Source of the DNA: Sulfurovum sp.
GTDB lineage: Bacteria; Campylobacterota; Campylobacteria; Campylobacterales; Sulfurovaceae
DNA: 52,505 nucleotides
Direction of reading: 5' to 3'
Assembly (NCBI GenBank): GCA_012329065.1
Contig: JAAXPZ010000012.1
Location: 1 to 52,505 of the forward strand
Positions within the stretch are counted from its first letter, which is position 1. Each line of letters opens with the position of its first letter. This document shows, piece by piece, positions 36,723 through 45,748 of this stretch. The notes below the pieces were generated by a model. It did no database searches and was not told the origin of the DNA. It saw only the letters and a list, made by a program, of their open reading frames with translations. Position numbers and translations under genes: made by a program.

Positions 36723-37013
36723 CTATTGCCGTGCCAACCAATACATTACAATCGAAGCTGCGATAGAGACATTGAAGCTCTTAATATTTGGCTCCATCTC
36801 TATCTGTACAATATGATCACACAGTGCTAAAATCTTACTATCCAAGCCTCTCTCCTCATGACCCATGATAACAACCCACTTTTGAGGAATATTTTTCATA
36901 TCCGAAAGATCGATTGCTCCACTTCCTACCTCTGCATCAAAAGCATTGCCACGTATCTTACGATATATTTGAAGTTCAGGCAACTCTAGGCTATCTATCT
37001 CTATTGGTTTCAT
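36723..37013 (-). pseudogene. SPOUT-type RNA 2'-O-methyltransferase, 96-aa C-terminal half
   Basis: From MKPIEIDSLELPELQ the short protein has VVIMGHEERGLDSKIL and IEMEPNIKSFNVSIAASIVMYW, the second and third SpoU/TrmH motifs that build the knotted SAM site. The first motif (N-x-G/A-x2-R) and the whole N-terminal half are absent, and upstream sequence is the nadE promoter with no continuation in any frame. A member of this family normally needs about 150 residues. Either a truncated relic or an unusually small protein with a partner; I favour relic. Ends exactly where dsbD ends, on the opposite strand. Confidence 0.6.
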
Positions 37014-37083
37014 GAGTGGATTATAGCAACTTATGATAAAATATATTTTCAACATAATTAGGGTTCAATCCAAAAGGAGTCTC

Positions 37084-38985
37084 ATGTATGGATATTATCG
37101 AGTAGCAGCAGCAGTCAATCAGACAACAGTAGCTAACCCAGATAAAAACAGTAGCGAAGTACTAAAGCTTATACAAGACGCAAATAGTCAAAATGTAGGA
37201 GTTGTAGTCTTTCCTGAGTTGACACTTACTGGATATACTGCAAGTGATTTATTTTTGAATCAAACTCTAATTCAGATACAAGATCAGTCACTACAAAAGA
37301 TACTAAACCAAACCAAAGATATCTCTATGGTTGTAATCATCGGAATTGTCATTATGGATGCAGATAGACTATATAACTGTGCTGCTATTATCCAAAACGG
37401 CAACATCTTAGGTATAGTTCCAAAAATATACCTGCCTAATAAAAAAGAGTTTTATGAAAAACGACAGTTTAGCACTGGTAGAAGCATTACAAATACGAGT
37501 ATAAATATCTTTGGTAATAAGGTTGATTTTGGAATCGATTTACTTTTTACTGATAGGGCTGACATGACTTTTGGGGTGGAAATTTGTGAAGACTTATGGG
37601 CAATAACTCCTCCTAGTAATCATATGGCTAGCAATGGGGCTAATTTGCTTTTTAATCTCTCTGCTAGTAATGAACTTATAGGCAAACATGAATATCGAGA
37701 AGAGCTGGTACGAACACAGAGTGCTAGGTGTATGGCGACTTATGTCTATAGCTCTGCTGGAGTGGGTGAAAGTAGTACTGATACTGTATTTGGCGGACAT
37801 GCTATCATTGCCGAATATGGCTCTATACTGACTCAGAATGAGAGATTTTGTATGGATAGCCACTTGATCACTGCTGATGTAGATCTTCAGAGACTAAAAT
37901 GGCTGAGACTAAACGAGGGTAGCTATGGTGACAGTAGAAGAAAAAAGGTCAAGCTCATAGAGCTAAATAATCTACCTGTTCTCGATAATATACATAGAAA
38001 TATGGATCCATACCCTTTTGTGCCATCACGATTTGCTGATAAGCAGCATAGGTGTGATGAGATATCAAATATTCAAGCACATGGGCTAATAAAAAGAATG
38101 AGTCATACCAATATCAAAAAGGCTGTCATAGGCATAAGCGGAGGGCTTGATTCTACACTGGCACTCCTGTCTACTTATAGAGCTTTTGCTATCATGGGCT
38201 GGGACAAGAAAGATATCATAGCCATAACAATGCCTAGTTTTGGTACAACCACTAGAACCAAGAACAATGCTTTAAAGCTATGCAATGCATTAAATATGAC
38301 ACTCAAAGAGATAGATATCACAGCTATTTCGAAAAAAGAGTTTGAAGCCATCGATCATAATCCAGATGACTACTCTGTCACTTATGAAAATGTGCAGGCA
38401 AGAGCTAGAACCTCTATTTTGATGAACATAGCAAACAAAGAAGGTGGGCTGGTGATAGGTACAGGAGACCTCAGTGAGATAGCTCTTGGATGGAGTACCT
38501 ACAATGGCGACCATATGAGTATGTACGCTCTAAACTGTGGCATTCCAAAGACACTTATCAAATATGTGATTGAGTATTATAAAAACAATGAGCAGATAGC
38601 AGACATAATCGATGACATATTAGATACCCCCATTAGTCCAGAACTACTGCCACATATTGATGATAAGATAACTCAAGAAACAGAGGAGATAGTTGGGCCA
38701 TACGAACTACACGACTTTTTCCTATATCACTTCATAAAGTATGGTGCAAAGCCTGACAAAATGCACTTTTTAGCCAAGATGGCATTTGAAGATAAGTACA
38801 GCGAAAAGACAATTGCCAAATGGTTGAATCTATTTCTAAAGCGATTTTTTACTCAACAATTCAAACGATCCTGCATACCAGATGGACCAAAAGTAGGAAC
38901 AATTTCACTAAGCCCTAGAGCAGATTGGAAGATGCCAAGTGACGCGGATTTTGAAGCGTGGACAAAAGGTCTTAAGCAAGTTTAA
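37084..38985 (+). CDS. nadE: Glutamine-dependent NAD+ synthetase
   Basis: 633 aa. N-terminal nitrilase-type glutaminase (VVFPELTLTGYTASDLF with Glu, PKIYLPNKKEFYEKRQF with Lys, VEICEDLW with Cys) and C-terminal synthetase with AVIGISGGLDSTLALL P-loop and GTGDLSEIALGWSTYNGDHM. Last step of NAD synthesis with ammonia channelled from glutamine. The start (MYGYYRVAAAVNQ) has AAAGGAG 4 nt before it; an in-frame Met 17 codons upstream lacks one. Two-domain form as in Actinobacteria and some Campylobacterota. Confidence 0.95.
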   Translation: MYGYYRVAAAVNQTTVANPDKNSSEVLKLIQDANSQNVGVVVFPELTLTGYTASDLFLNQTLIQIQDQSLQKILNQTKDISMVVIIGIVIMDADRLYNCAAIIQNGNILGIVPKIYLPNKKEFYEKRQFSTGRSITNTSINIFGNKVDFGIDLLFTDRADMTFGVEICEDLWAITPPSNHMASNGANLLFNLSASNELIGKHEYREELVRTQSARCMATYVYSSAGVGESSTDTVFGGHAIIAEYGSILTQNERFCMDSHLITADVDLQRLKWLRLNEGSYGDSRRKKVKLIELNNLPVLDNIHRNMDPYPFVPSRFADKQHRCDEISNIQAHGLIKRMSHTNIKKAVIGISGGLDSTLALLSTYRAFAIMGWDKKDIIAITMPSFGTTTRTKNNALKLCNALNMTLKEIDITAISKKEFEAIDHNPDDYSVTYENVQARARTSILMNIANKEGGLVIGTGDLSEIALGWSTYNGDHMSMYALNCGIPKTLIKYVIEYYKNNEQIADIIDDILDTPISPELLPHIDDKITQETEEIVGPYELHDFFLYHFIKYGAKPDKMHFLAKMAFEDKYSEKTIAKWLNLFLKRFFTQQFKRSCIPDGPKVGTISLSPRADWKMPSDADFEAWTKGLKQV

Positions 38986-39050
38986 TTTGAATTTATTTTA
39001 TTTTAGGTATTATCGGTAACTTAGCCATATTAATATAAAGGGATGAAGCC

Positions 39051-40502
39051 ATGTACTATGATGAAAACCTAATGAAGAATGTCCTAAAAGAAAAATATGC
39101 CAAAATAGAAAGAAAGATACAAGTCAAAAGAGACGCCACAAGTAGGATATCAGACTTCAAGCCCATTTATAAAGAGTTTACATTTACTGAAGCTAAAGCA
39201 CAAAGTGATAGATGCCTCCAGTGTCCCATCGAGCCTTTTTATGGGCTTCACAGCAACATAGAATTTTGCCGCACGGGTTGTCCTCTACATAACGATACTT
39301 TAGGATGGATAAAGCACACTAGGGAAAATGAGGTCAAAAATGCTTTTGAGCTAAGCAATATATTATCTCCATTTCCAGAAGTTTTAGGCAGGGTCTGTCC
39401 CCAAGATTCCTTATGTCAAGGAAGCTGTACTCTTTCAAAAACTGAATTTGGTAGCGTAACCATAGGTGGCATTGAGGTTTATTTAAACGAAGAGGCATTC
39501 GAAAAAGGCTTAAAGCCATACTATGGAGAAGATAAAGCAAAAAGTGGAAAAAAGGTTGCCATAATAGGTAGTGGCCCTGCAGGAATGAGTTGTGCCACTT
39601 TTTTACTTCGTGAAGGCATTGAAGTTGAAATATTTGAAAAAGCAGATAGGGCTGGTGGACTCTTGACTTATGGTATCCCAAATTTTAAAATCGACAAAGA
39701 TGTAATACAAAGAAGATATGACTGGATGATCGAAGCTGGACTAAAAGTACATTTAAATTCAGAAATTACAGATGAAGAGCAAATGCAAGAACTACTCAAT
39801 AGTTTTGATGTTGTGTTTGTAGGTGTTGGTGCTCCAAGTGGTAGAAAATCTGGCATGAAAAACGAGGAAGCAAAAGGTGTTTATCAGGTAATGGATATTT
39901 TAACTCATATTCAAAAAAATGTCTTTGAGAGTTTTTACGACTCTATTCTTCAGGATAAAAATATAGTTGTAGTGGGTGGTGGAGATTCTGCAATGGACGC
40001 TTTAAGGGCATCTATAAGGATTGGTGCAAAGTCAGTAAAATGCCTCTACAGAAGAGATGAAGAAAATATGCCAGGAAGTAAAAAAGAGTTAGTAAATGCA
40101 AGAGAAGAAGGTGTAGAATTTCAATTTCTTGTATCTCCCAAAGAAATCACCATTGATGATGACGATAATGTCACTGGCATCGTTTGTCAAAAAACTGAAC
40201 TCACTGAGCCTGATAGTAGTGGGAGAAGAAAATTGAATATCATTGAAGGTAGCGAACATACAATACCCTGTGATATCATTGTCTTGGCTCTTGGGTTTGA
40301 CAATGTCAAGTTCCCTTGGTTTGATTCAGCGGGAATTGTAACTGGCAAGTGGAATGACATCAGCGTAGATAAGGATAAGCGAACTTCCAATGCAAAGATA
40401 TTTTCTGGTGGTGACGCTGTAAGGGGTGCTGATCTAGCAGTAACCTCTGCACTTGACGGTAGGACAGCAGCCTATGCGATCATAAAAGATTTTGGGCTAT
40501 AA
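39051..40502 (+). CDS. GltD-like FAD/NAD(P)-dependent oxidoreductase
   Basis: 483 aa. N-terminal [4Fe-4S] region with CLQCP, an insertion (IEPFYGLHSNIEF), CRTGCP and CPQDSLCQGSC, then FAD motif VAIIGSGPAGMSCATFLL, GGLLTYGIPNFKID and NADPH motif VVVGGGDSAMDALR, ending with GGDAVRGADLAVTSALDGRTAA. This is the glutamate-synthase small-subunit fold, which feeds electrons to GltB or to other partners. No gltB is adjacent. The inserted segment between the cysteine pairs sets it apart from E. coli GltD. Start ATG 39051 follows AAGGGATGAAGCC. Confidence 0.88.
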   Translation: MYYDENLMKNVLKEKYAKIERKIQVKRDATSRISDFKPIYKEFTFTEAKAQSDRCLQCPIEPFYGLHSNIEFCRTGCPLHNDTLGWIKHTRENEVKNAFELSNILSPFPEVLGRVCPQDSLCQGSCTLSKTEFGSVTIGGIEVYLNEEAFEKGLKPYYGEDKAKSGKKVAIIGSGPAGMSCATFLLREGIEVEIFEKADRAGGLLTYGIPNFKIDKDVIQRRYDWMIEAGLKVHLNSEITDEEQMQELLNSFDVVFVGVGAPSGRKSGMKNEEAKGVYQVMDILTHIQKNVFESFYDSILQDKNIVVVGGGDSAMDALRASIRIGAKSVKCLYRRDEENMPGSKKELVNAREEGVEFQFLVSPKEITIDDDDNVTGIVCQKTELTEPDSSGRRKLNIIEGSEHTIPCDIIVLALGFDNVKFPWFDSAGIVTGKWNDISVDKDKRTSNAKIFSGGDAVRGADLAVTSALDGRTAAYAIIKDFGL

Positions 40503-40534
40503 TTAGACACAATCATAAATATAATGGGACAAAT

Positions 40535-41188
40535 ATGAATAGTAAACATACAAAGCACTTCATACAAGTAGTTTTGCAAGGATTTTTTGGACTTCTTCCT
40601 GTTGTTATAGTCATAGTTTTGATACTTTGGATATATGGAAAAATAGACGCATTGGTCAACTGGGTTTTTAGCTTTATAGGATTCTCACCTCAAAATAATG
40701 AATTTTTATGGCTTGTTCTGGTCATAGGTCTGTTTTTAGTTCTTCTGTATTTTATTGGGCACTTGATGGAAACTAGACTTGTTGGCTTTTTTGAGAAAAT
40801 ACTCTCAAAAATTCCAGGTTATTCCACTATCAAAGATATCATCGGGATATTCAACTCATCCAAAAAAGGTGAGAATCAAGTATTGGTTGTCGCTATTCGT
40901 GGTTTTGCCAATGAGGGCTACAATATAGGACTCATGTACTCACAAAAGGAAAGCATCATCAAGGATCACTATACAGTCACCTTATCTATGTCCCCCATCC
41001 CAAACGGTGGATATATGTTTGAGGTGCACAAGGACAATATATTTGTGATAGAAGATGCGACTTTTGATGACAACCTGCAGTATCTCCTATCCATGGGTGT
41101 CAAGAGTTTTTCAGAGATAACAAACAGAGAATCCAATACAGTTGAGGATATGACAACTCTGATAAAGTGGCTAGAGCTCAATAAATAG
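40535..41188 (+). CDS. DUF502-family membrane protein
   Basis: 217 aa with two transmembrane helices (FFGLLPVVIVIVLILWIYG; FLWLVLVIGLFLVLLYFIG) and a soluble C-terminal part (PGYSTIKDIIGIF, then a beta-rich domain with SMSPIPNGGYMFEV and the conserved SMGVKS motif). The family is widespread and in plants (COV) affects vascular patterning; bacterial function is not established. It lies 32 nt after the oxidoreductase gene and probably shares its transcript. Confidence 0.85.
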   Translation: MNSKHTKHFIQVVLQGFFGLLPVVIVIVLILWIYGKIDALVNWVFSFIGFSPQNNEFLWLVLVIGLFLVLLYFIGHLMETRLVGFFEKILSKIPGYSTIKDIIGIFNSSKKGENQVLVVAIRGFANEGYNIGLMYSQKESIIKDHYTVTLSMSPIPNGGYMFEVHKDNIFVIEDATFDDNLQYLLSMGVKSFSEITNRESNTVEDMTTLIKWLELNK

Positions 41189-41276
41189 CTCTACACCATT
41201 TTGTTCTATACCAAGCAAACATCATCTAGCCCCAACTTATTTAAAGTATAATTATTAAAAATAATTACTATGGTGA

Positions 41277-41777
41277 ATGATGCAAAAATATATCCCTCTC
41301 CTCGTCCTTATTATCATCGTGAGCTATGCCATATATAATTCCCAATTAAAAACAGAAATAAAAAAAGTAAGCCCAGTAGCAAATCAATATTTGGATCACA
41401 AAAACAAGCACAGTACAATAGATATCCAAGAGGAATTATCTGTCATAGACACAGATGAATACCTCAAGCAGTATATCATTGATGTGATTGTTCATGGGTC
41501 TGTAGGGCTAAGATTCAACAAAGACGAAATCATGGAAGGTGGATTCGCCTCCAAGGAAGATGCGCCAAAAATAGCCTGCTATACCATGGAGTTAGCAGGC
41601 AGGAAATGTCAAGAAGCATATCCTGATGATGCAGCATTGTTTTATACTAGTGTATGTGGCGGATGTCACGGCAATGATGGCAAAGGTATCAATGGAGCTT
41701 ATCCAGATCTGACACTCGAGAAGATGCTTGGCATAAGCAAAAGAAAAGAGTGGCTGAGAAGTAAAGTAGCACAATAA
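41277..41777 (+). CDS. Small membrane-anchored c-type cytochrome
   Basis: 166 aa with an N-terminal anchor (YIPLLVLIIIVSYAIY, uncleaved or signal), a linker and one haem motif CGGCH (C127, C130, H131). Only about 35 residues follow the motif, so the usual C-terminal helix and Met ligand are shortened; KML in TLEKMLGI could supply a ligand. Two further cysteines (C101, C111) are unexplained. It is likely a periplasmic electron carrier of simple type. A TATAAT at 41247-41252 could be its -10. Two start codons at 41277 and 41280. Confidence 0.75.
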   Translation: MMQKYIPLLVLIIIVSYAIYNSQLKTEIKKVSPVANQYLDHKNKHSTIDIQEELSVIDTDEYLKQYIIDVIVHGSVGLRFNKDEIMEGGFASKEDAPKIACYTMELAGRKCQEAYPDDAALFYTSVCGGCHGNDGKGINGAYPDLTLEKMLGISKRKEWLRSKVAQ

Positions 41778-41866
41778 CCTAGCATGTAGCAAAAAGTAGC
41801 ACTTTTATAAACTATTTTGTATTTGGACTGTAGAATATCAAACAACTAGGTTCGACAGGAGTAAAA

Positions 41867-42892
41867 ATGAAACTAGATGCAAAAGCATATTTTTTTAATG
41901 CAAAGATGGACTATCTTCCATATTATAAAAACCTCTCTATTGAACTGGAAAAAAGTGTACCTATCAAAGAACTTCTACCTATGATAAAAAAACAAAGCTC
42001 TGATTTTAGCTATCCAGAGACAAACTTATATTTTAGGCTCAATGGTATGGTGCTAGATGGCACTCAAAGCGTTGAAGAAATTGTTAATAAGTTGGGCACT
42101 GAATTGCAAATCGATCCCATATCAACCTACAGGTCAACCAATGGACTTACAATTAATGATGATGATTTTATGCAGAGCTTTGAATTGCTTGCACCTTATG
42201 CTTCAGAGGAAGACAAGGCGTATTATCAAACTCTATATCCTCTCCATTACGCCTCTGATACTTTCAGCTATAACAACCAATACATAGGTGATGCAATACT
42301 CCTGCTTGCATATAAAATGATTACTGATGGGAACGAAAACAAAGAGGAGATACTTGATGTTACGAGTAGCCACTATGATGGTCTCTGGGAGTGTGAATAC
42401 GAAAACAATCTCTTCCATGCAGAAGATTATAGCACAGAGATAGCCAAGCTAAAAGAGATGGCCAAAGATGCCCCTAACAAATACAAACCTCTATTTGCAA
42501 GGAAGTATAAATCATCAGAAATAAAGCACATAGAGGGAAGGAATGTAGCTTTCTATGCAGGTATCGATCCATTATCTCAAAGTATTATAAGCAATACGCT
42601 GGAACAAATAGAGAGTAAAGGTGCAACAGCAATCAGATATAGTAAAATGTGTAAACTAGCGGGACAGACTCTTCTTGAGACAAATCCCAAAACTGCTTAT
42701 CTAAAAATGGGGATGATGCTCCTAGATGCTATGGATAGTGGAGCGGACTTGCTTATAGTGCACAATGAAGACGATGCAGAACTCTTCAAACAATCTATAG
42801 GATATTGTGAAAAAATAGCTCAAAGAGACATAAGGCTAGATATTATCTCTAGAAGTAAACTTATGGGCATGATTGGCAAGGCAGTAGCTTAG
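41867..42892 (+). CDS. HdrB C-terminal-like / DUF5644-like protein
   Basis: 341 aa, soluble, starting [21 protein letters not shown], an N-terminal ferredoxin-like fold of the type named DUF5644, and ending with [20 protein letters not shown] and [18 protein letters not shown], which resembles the end of HdrB/CCG-domain proteins but with only C-poor motifs. A Campylobacterota lineage-specific family to my knowledge; function unknown, perhaps a redox scaffold. Start ATG 41867 with AGGAGTAAAA. Its stop codon overlaps the convergent alr stop by four bases. Confidence 0.6.
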   Translation: MKLDAKAYFFNAKMDYLPYYKNLSIELEKSVPIKELLPMIKKQSSDFSYPETNLYFRLNGMVLDGTQSVEEIVNKLGTELQIDPISTYRSTNGLTINDDDFMQSFELLAPYASEEDKAYYQTLYPLHYASDTFSYNNQYIGDAILLLAYKMITDGNENKEEILDVTSSHYDGLWECEYENNLFHAEDYSTEIAKLKEMAKDAPNKYKPLFARKYKSSEIKHIEGRNVAFYAGIDPLSQSIISNTLEQIESKGATAIRYSKMCKLAGQTLLETNPKTAYLKMGMMLLDAMDSGADLLIVHNEDDAELFKQSIGYCEKIAQRDIRLDIISRSKLMGMIGKAVA

Positions 42893-43893
42893 ACAACTAC
42901 TCTATCTATACTCATCGATAACATCGTTGTCATCTCGTAGCTGATGCTGTCATAATGTTTGGCGGCTGTCCTAGCGTCAGTCATGATGCACACTTCGTCA
43001 GCATCACTCTCCAAGGATACAAAATCCATAGAGACTCGACCCAGTATCGGCAATCCCTCCGCTGTCATGTATGGTCTGCTACTGTCTCCTCTCATCCAGC
43101 CATCCCCATAGCCCAAATCATAAGTAGAGGTTGTCATATTTTTCTCTGCTCTAAAGTCGCCCGCATACCCTACTCTCTGCCCTTTTTTAAGCACTCTAGT
43201 AGATATTCGTTTTGCCCAAAGTGATAAAACAGGCTTGAGATTCAACTCTGCATATGCTGAATCCAACTCAAGACCTCCATAGATAGCTATCCCAACTCTT
43301 GCTATATCCTCATCAAAACTTTTGGCTCTAAAAACAGCAGCTGAGTTGTGACTGTGAAATCGCACACCCCCCAAACCACTCTCTTTAGCAATAATCTTCA
43401 CTCTGTTGAAGAGTTGTTTCTGCCAAAAAAGCTCACTACTGAGAATATCTGCAGAACGAAAATGTGTCATTATACCCACAAGATTCATATCTCTAAGCTT
43501 TATAATCCTTAGTGCTTTTTCCAAATCACATATGGCAATACCATTACGATGCATGCCAGTATCTACTTTGAGTTCTATCTTGGCCCTAGTGCCAACACCC
43601 TCCAAAGTTTGCATGTCAGACACTACAAAAGAAAATTTTTTTTCCTCTATTGGCTTGCCCTTCAAGACCAAGATACGACTAAAGTAATCTCTTGCTTGCA
43701 TCGCTTCTTCTGTATCAATGACCACTGCCTGCTTGATACCGAACTCTGCTGATAGTTTTGCCATGATTTCTAGCCCATGGCCATAAGCATTATCTTTAAG
43801 CACTACTGCGATTTTATCTATCGAGCCAGTCTTTAGTGCTATTTGGTTAAGATTATGAAAGAAATTTTCTTTATTGATTTTGATAATTGCCAT
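42889..43893 (-). CDS. alr: Alanine racemase
   Basis: 334 aa. PLP-dependent interconversion of L- and D-alanine for peptidoglycan. The Schiff-base lysine is K33 in [34 protein letters not shown] and the catalytic-tyrosine region [12 protein letters not shown] follow, with [11 protein letters not shown] near the C-terminus. A little shorter than the typical 355-370 aa form. It is convergent with the DUF5644-like gene and divergent from aguA, separated by 61 bp. Confidence 0.9.
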   Translation of the reverse strand: MAIIKINKENFFHNLNQIALKTGSIDKIAVVLKDNAYGHGLEIMAKLSAEFGIKQAVVIDTEEAMQARDYFSRILVLKGKPIEEKKFSFVVSDMQTLEGVGTRAKIELKVDTGMHRNGIAICDLEKALRIIKLRDMNLVGIMTHFRSADILSSELFWQKQLFNRVKIIAKESGLGGVRFHSHNSAAVFRAKSFDEDIARVGIAIYGGLELDSAYAELNLKPVLSLWAKRISTRVLKKGQRVGYAGDFRAEKNMTTSTYDLGYGDGWMRGDSSRPYMTAEGLPILGRVSMDFVSLESDADEVCIMTDARTAAKHYDSISYEMTTMLSMSIDRVVV

Positions 43894-43954
43894 AAGGTAT
43901 TATAGTCAAAAACAGAATAATAACAATTGAAAAGAAACAATAAAGACAGCAAAA

Positions 43955-44992
43955 ATGAAGGAAAATATTAATTTGACCAAGCAGTTCACGAGCAATAAAA
44001 GAGTCCCTGCTGAATGGGAAAAACAGAGATGTATACTTATGAGCTTCCCACATGAGGATACCGACTGGGTAGAAGTTTTACAGAGTGCCATAGTAACATT
44101 CATCAATATTGCCCAAGCTATTTCTCACCTCCAGCCAGTTTATATTATCTGTAAAAACAAAGAGTATACCTCTTCACTCTTTTATTCTACAAGCAATATG
44201 TCTTTTATAGAAATACCCACAAATGATACATGGATTCGCGACTATGGCTACATATCTATAGTAGAAAACAGCGAAACCAAATTATTAGACTTCACTTTTG
44301 ATGGCTGGGGTAGAAAATTTGAATCGTCACTAGATAATATGGCAAATAGAATACTTCATCAAAAAGGTTATATGGGCAGCACAATAATGGAGAGTGTTGA
44401 TTTTGTTCTTGAAGGTGGCTCCATAGAGAGTGATGGCAACGGAACTATATTGACAACCACACAATGCCTATGCAACCCCAACAGGAACGGTGGATTGTCA
44501 AAGTCTGAAATAGAATCCAAACTCAATCAATATCTTGGCACAAAGCGTATTTTATGGCTCGACTATGGCTATTTAGCGGGAGATGACACAGATAGCCATA
44601 TCGACACACTGGCAAGACTTGTCAACGAAAAGACAATAGTATATGTCAAGTGTAGTGACAAGAGTGACGAGCACTATACATCACTGAAACTAATGGAAAA
44701 GCAACTAAAGACATTTAGAACTATAGATGGTAAGGCATATAATCTAATACCCTTACCAATGTGCGAAAAAAAAATTGGCAAAAATGGTAATAGGCTACCT
44801 GCTACTTATGCCAATTTCCTCATCATCAATCATGCTCTACTGTATCCTATTTATGATGACAAAAATGACAAAAAAGTGGGAAAGATTTTCAGGGAGTTGT
44901 TTCCAGATAGAGAAATCATAGCTATAGATTGCCTAAAACTCATAGAGCAAGGAGGGAGTTTGCATTGCTCTACGATGCAGGTGACCTCTTAA
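43955..44992 (+). CDS. aguA: Agmatine deiminase
   Basis: 345 aa peptidylarginine-deiminase-fold enzyme: agmatine to N-carbamoylputrescine plus ammonia. NDTWIRDYGYISI, EGGSIESDGNGTIL, DDTDSHIDTLARLV (catalytic His) and the nucleophile C338 in GGSLHCSTMQ are in place. It works with the N-carbamoylputrescine amidase encoded at 45749, one gene away. The start has only a weak AGACAG upstream. Its stop overlaps the CAP-domain gene's stop by four bases. Confidence 0.93.
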   Translation: MKENINLTKQFTSNKRVPAEWEKQRCILMSFPHEDTDWVEVLQSAIVTFINIAQAISHLQPVYIICKNKEYTSSLFYSTSNMSFIEIPTNDTWIRDYGYISIVENSETKLLDFTFDGWGRKFESSLDNMANRILHQKGYMGSTIMESVDFVLEGGSIESDGNGTILTTTQCLCNPNRNGGLSKSEIESKLNQYLGTKRILWLDYGYLAGDDTDSHIDTLARLVNEKTIVYVKCSDKSDEHYTSLKLMEKQLKTFRTIDGKAYNLIPLPMCEKKIGKNGNRLPATYANFLIINHALLYPIYDDKNDKKVGKIFRELFPDREIIAIDCLKLIEQGGSLHCSTMQVTS

Positions 44993-45672
44993 TCGCTGCC
45001 AAAGTTTTGCGTCCAGTAAACTTTATGCCATCCATCTGCATCTATGGCAGCTCTTGATTCATACATTCCAAATTGAGTAAATATAGGATTCATTATATTT
45101 GAGCAGTGCCCTGTTGTACTTTTCATCCATCCTTCCATAATAAATATCCAAGAGTCTGTAGATGGAGAGTTTGGTTTTGAAGCGAACATGGCAATATTTT
45201 CTGATGTAGAAGATCCCAAAAATCCATGCCTGTCAATACGCTCGTAAAATTCACTTGGACGAGCAGGCGTAAAGATTTGTCCAGTAAGATCATTGATGGT
45301 ACCAGAGCCATAATGAGCATAATGAACACTTAATTTCATGTCTTCACTATGCTCTTTTGCTGCATCTTTTAATAGCGTATTCCACACAAGGTCATTATCA
45401 AGCTGACCTTCTAAAGCCAAGGAATCATTGCATTTAATTTCTAGGCTTCTAAGATAATTTATCACTGCCAAGTATTGATCATCTATTGGATCTGTATTGT
45501 TAAAATTATTAATACGGCCGTCATTGATGGCTTTAGTAAGATTTAAATCAATTAAACTGATGGTGCCAGAACCTCCAGAACCTCCAGAACCTCCAGAACC
45601 TCCAGAACCTCCAGAACCTCCACAGCCAATCAGCACAACTAAAATAAAAATATATAAAAATACTTTTTTCAT
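44989..45672 (-). CDS. CAP/SCP-domain lipoprotein with Gly-Gly-Ser repeat linker
   Basis: 227 aa. Lipoprotein signal (VFLYIFILVVLIGC; Cys at 17) followed immediately by GGS repeats (about residues 18-36) and a CAP domain: KEHSEDMKLSVHYAHYGSG (His), SENIAMF (Glu), GHCSNIMNPIFTQFG (His), so the conserved cavity tetrad is intact. CAP proteins bind lipids or act as peptidases in other systems; function here unknown. Probably lipidated by Lgt and held at the outer membrane by the flexible linker. The linker is written by a 9-bp tandem repeat. Confidence 0.8.
   Translation of the reverse strand: MKKVFLYIFILVVLIGCGGSGGSGGSGGSGGSGGSGTISLIDLNLTKAINDGRINNFNNTDPIDDQYLAVINYLRSLEIKCNDSLALEGQLDNDLVWNTLLKDAAKEHSEDMKLSVHYAHYGSGTINDLTGQIFTPARPSEFYERIDRHGFLGSSTSENIAMFASKPNSPSTDSWIFIMEGWMKSTTGHCSNIMNPIFTQFGMYESRAAIDADGWHKVYWTQNFGSD
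45566..45619. repeat. Six tandem 9-bp units encoding the GGS linker
   Basis: CCAGAACCT occurs six times without interruption on the plus strand (minus-strand AGGTTCTGG gives Gly-Gly-Ser). Perfect identity of units shows recent slippage or expansion. Because the unit is nine bases, copy changes alter linker length without shifting the frame. Confidence 0.9.
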
Positions 45673-45748
45673 ATCTATTTCCTCTCTGTTCTTGATACAT
45701 TATAGCAATAAAAAGTCACAAAAAGCAACTTTTAGATAGACTAGTGTT

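Noticed and set aside
41792-41806. AAAAGT-AGC-ACTTTT hairpin after the cytochrome gene as a terminator
   Set aside because: The 6-bp AT-rich stem is too weak to claim without a clear T-run.
45497-45739. Plus-strand frame with PEP repeats opposite the CAP lipoprotein
   Set aside because: It is the antisense reading of the 9-bp GGS repeat; the minus-strand product has a lipobox and a CAP domain.
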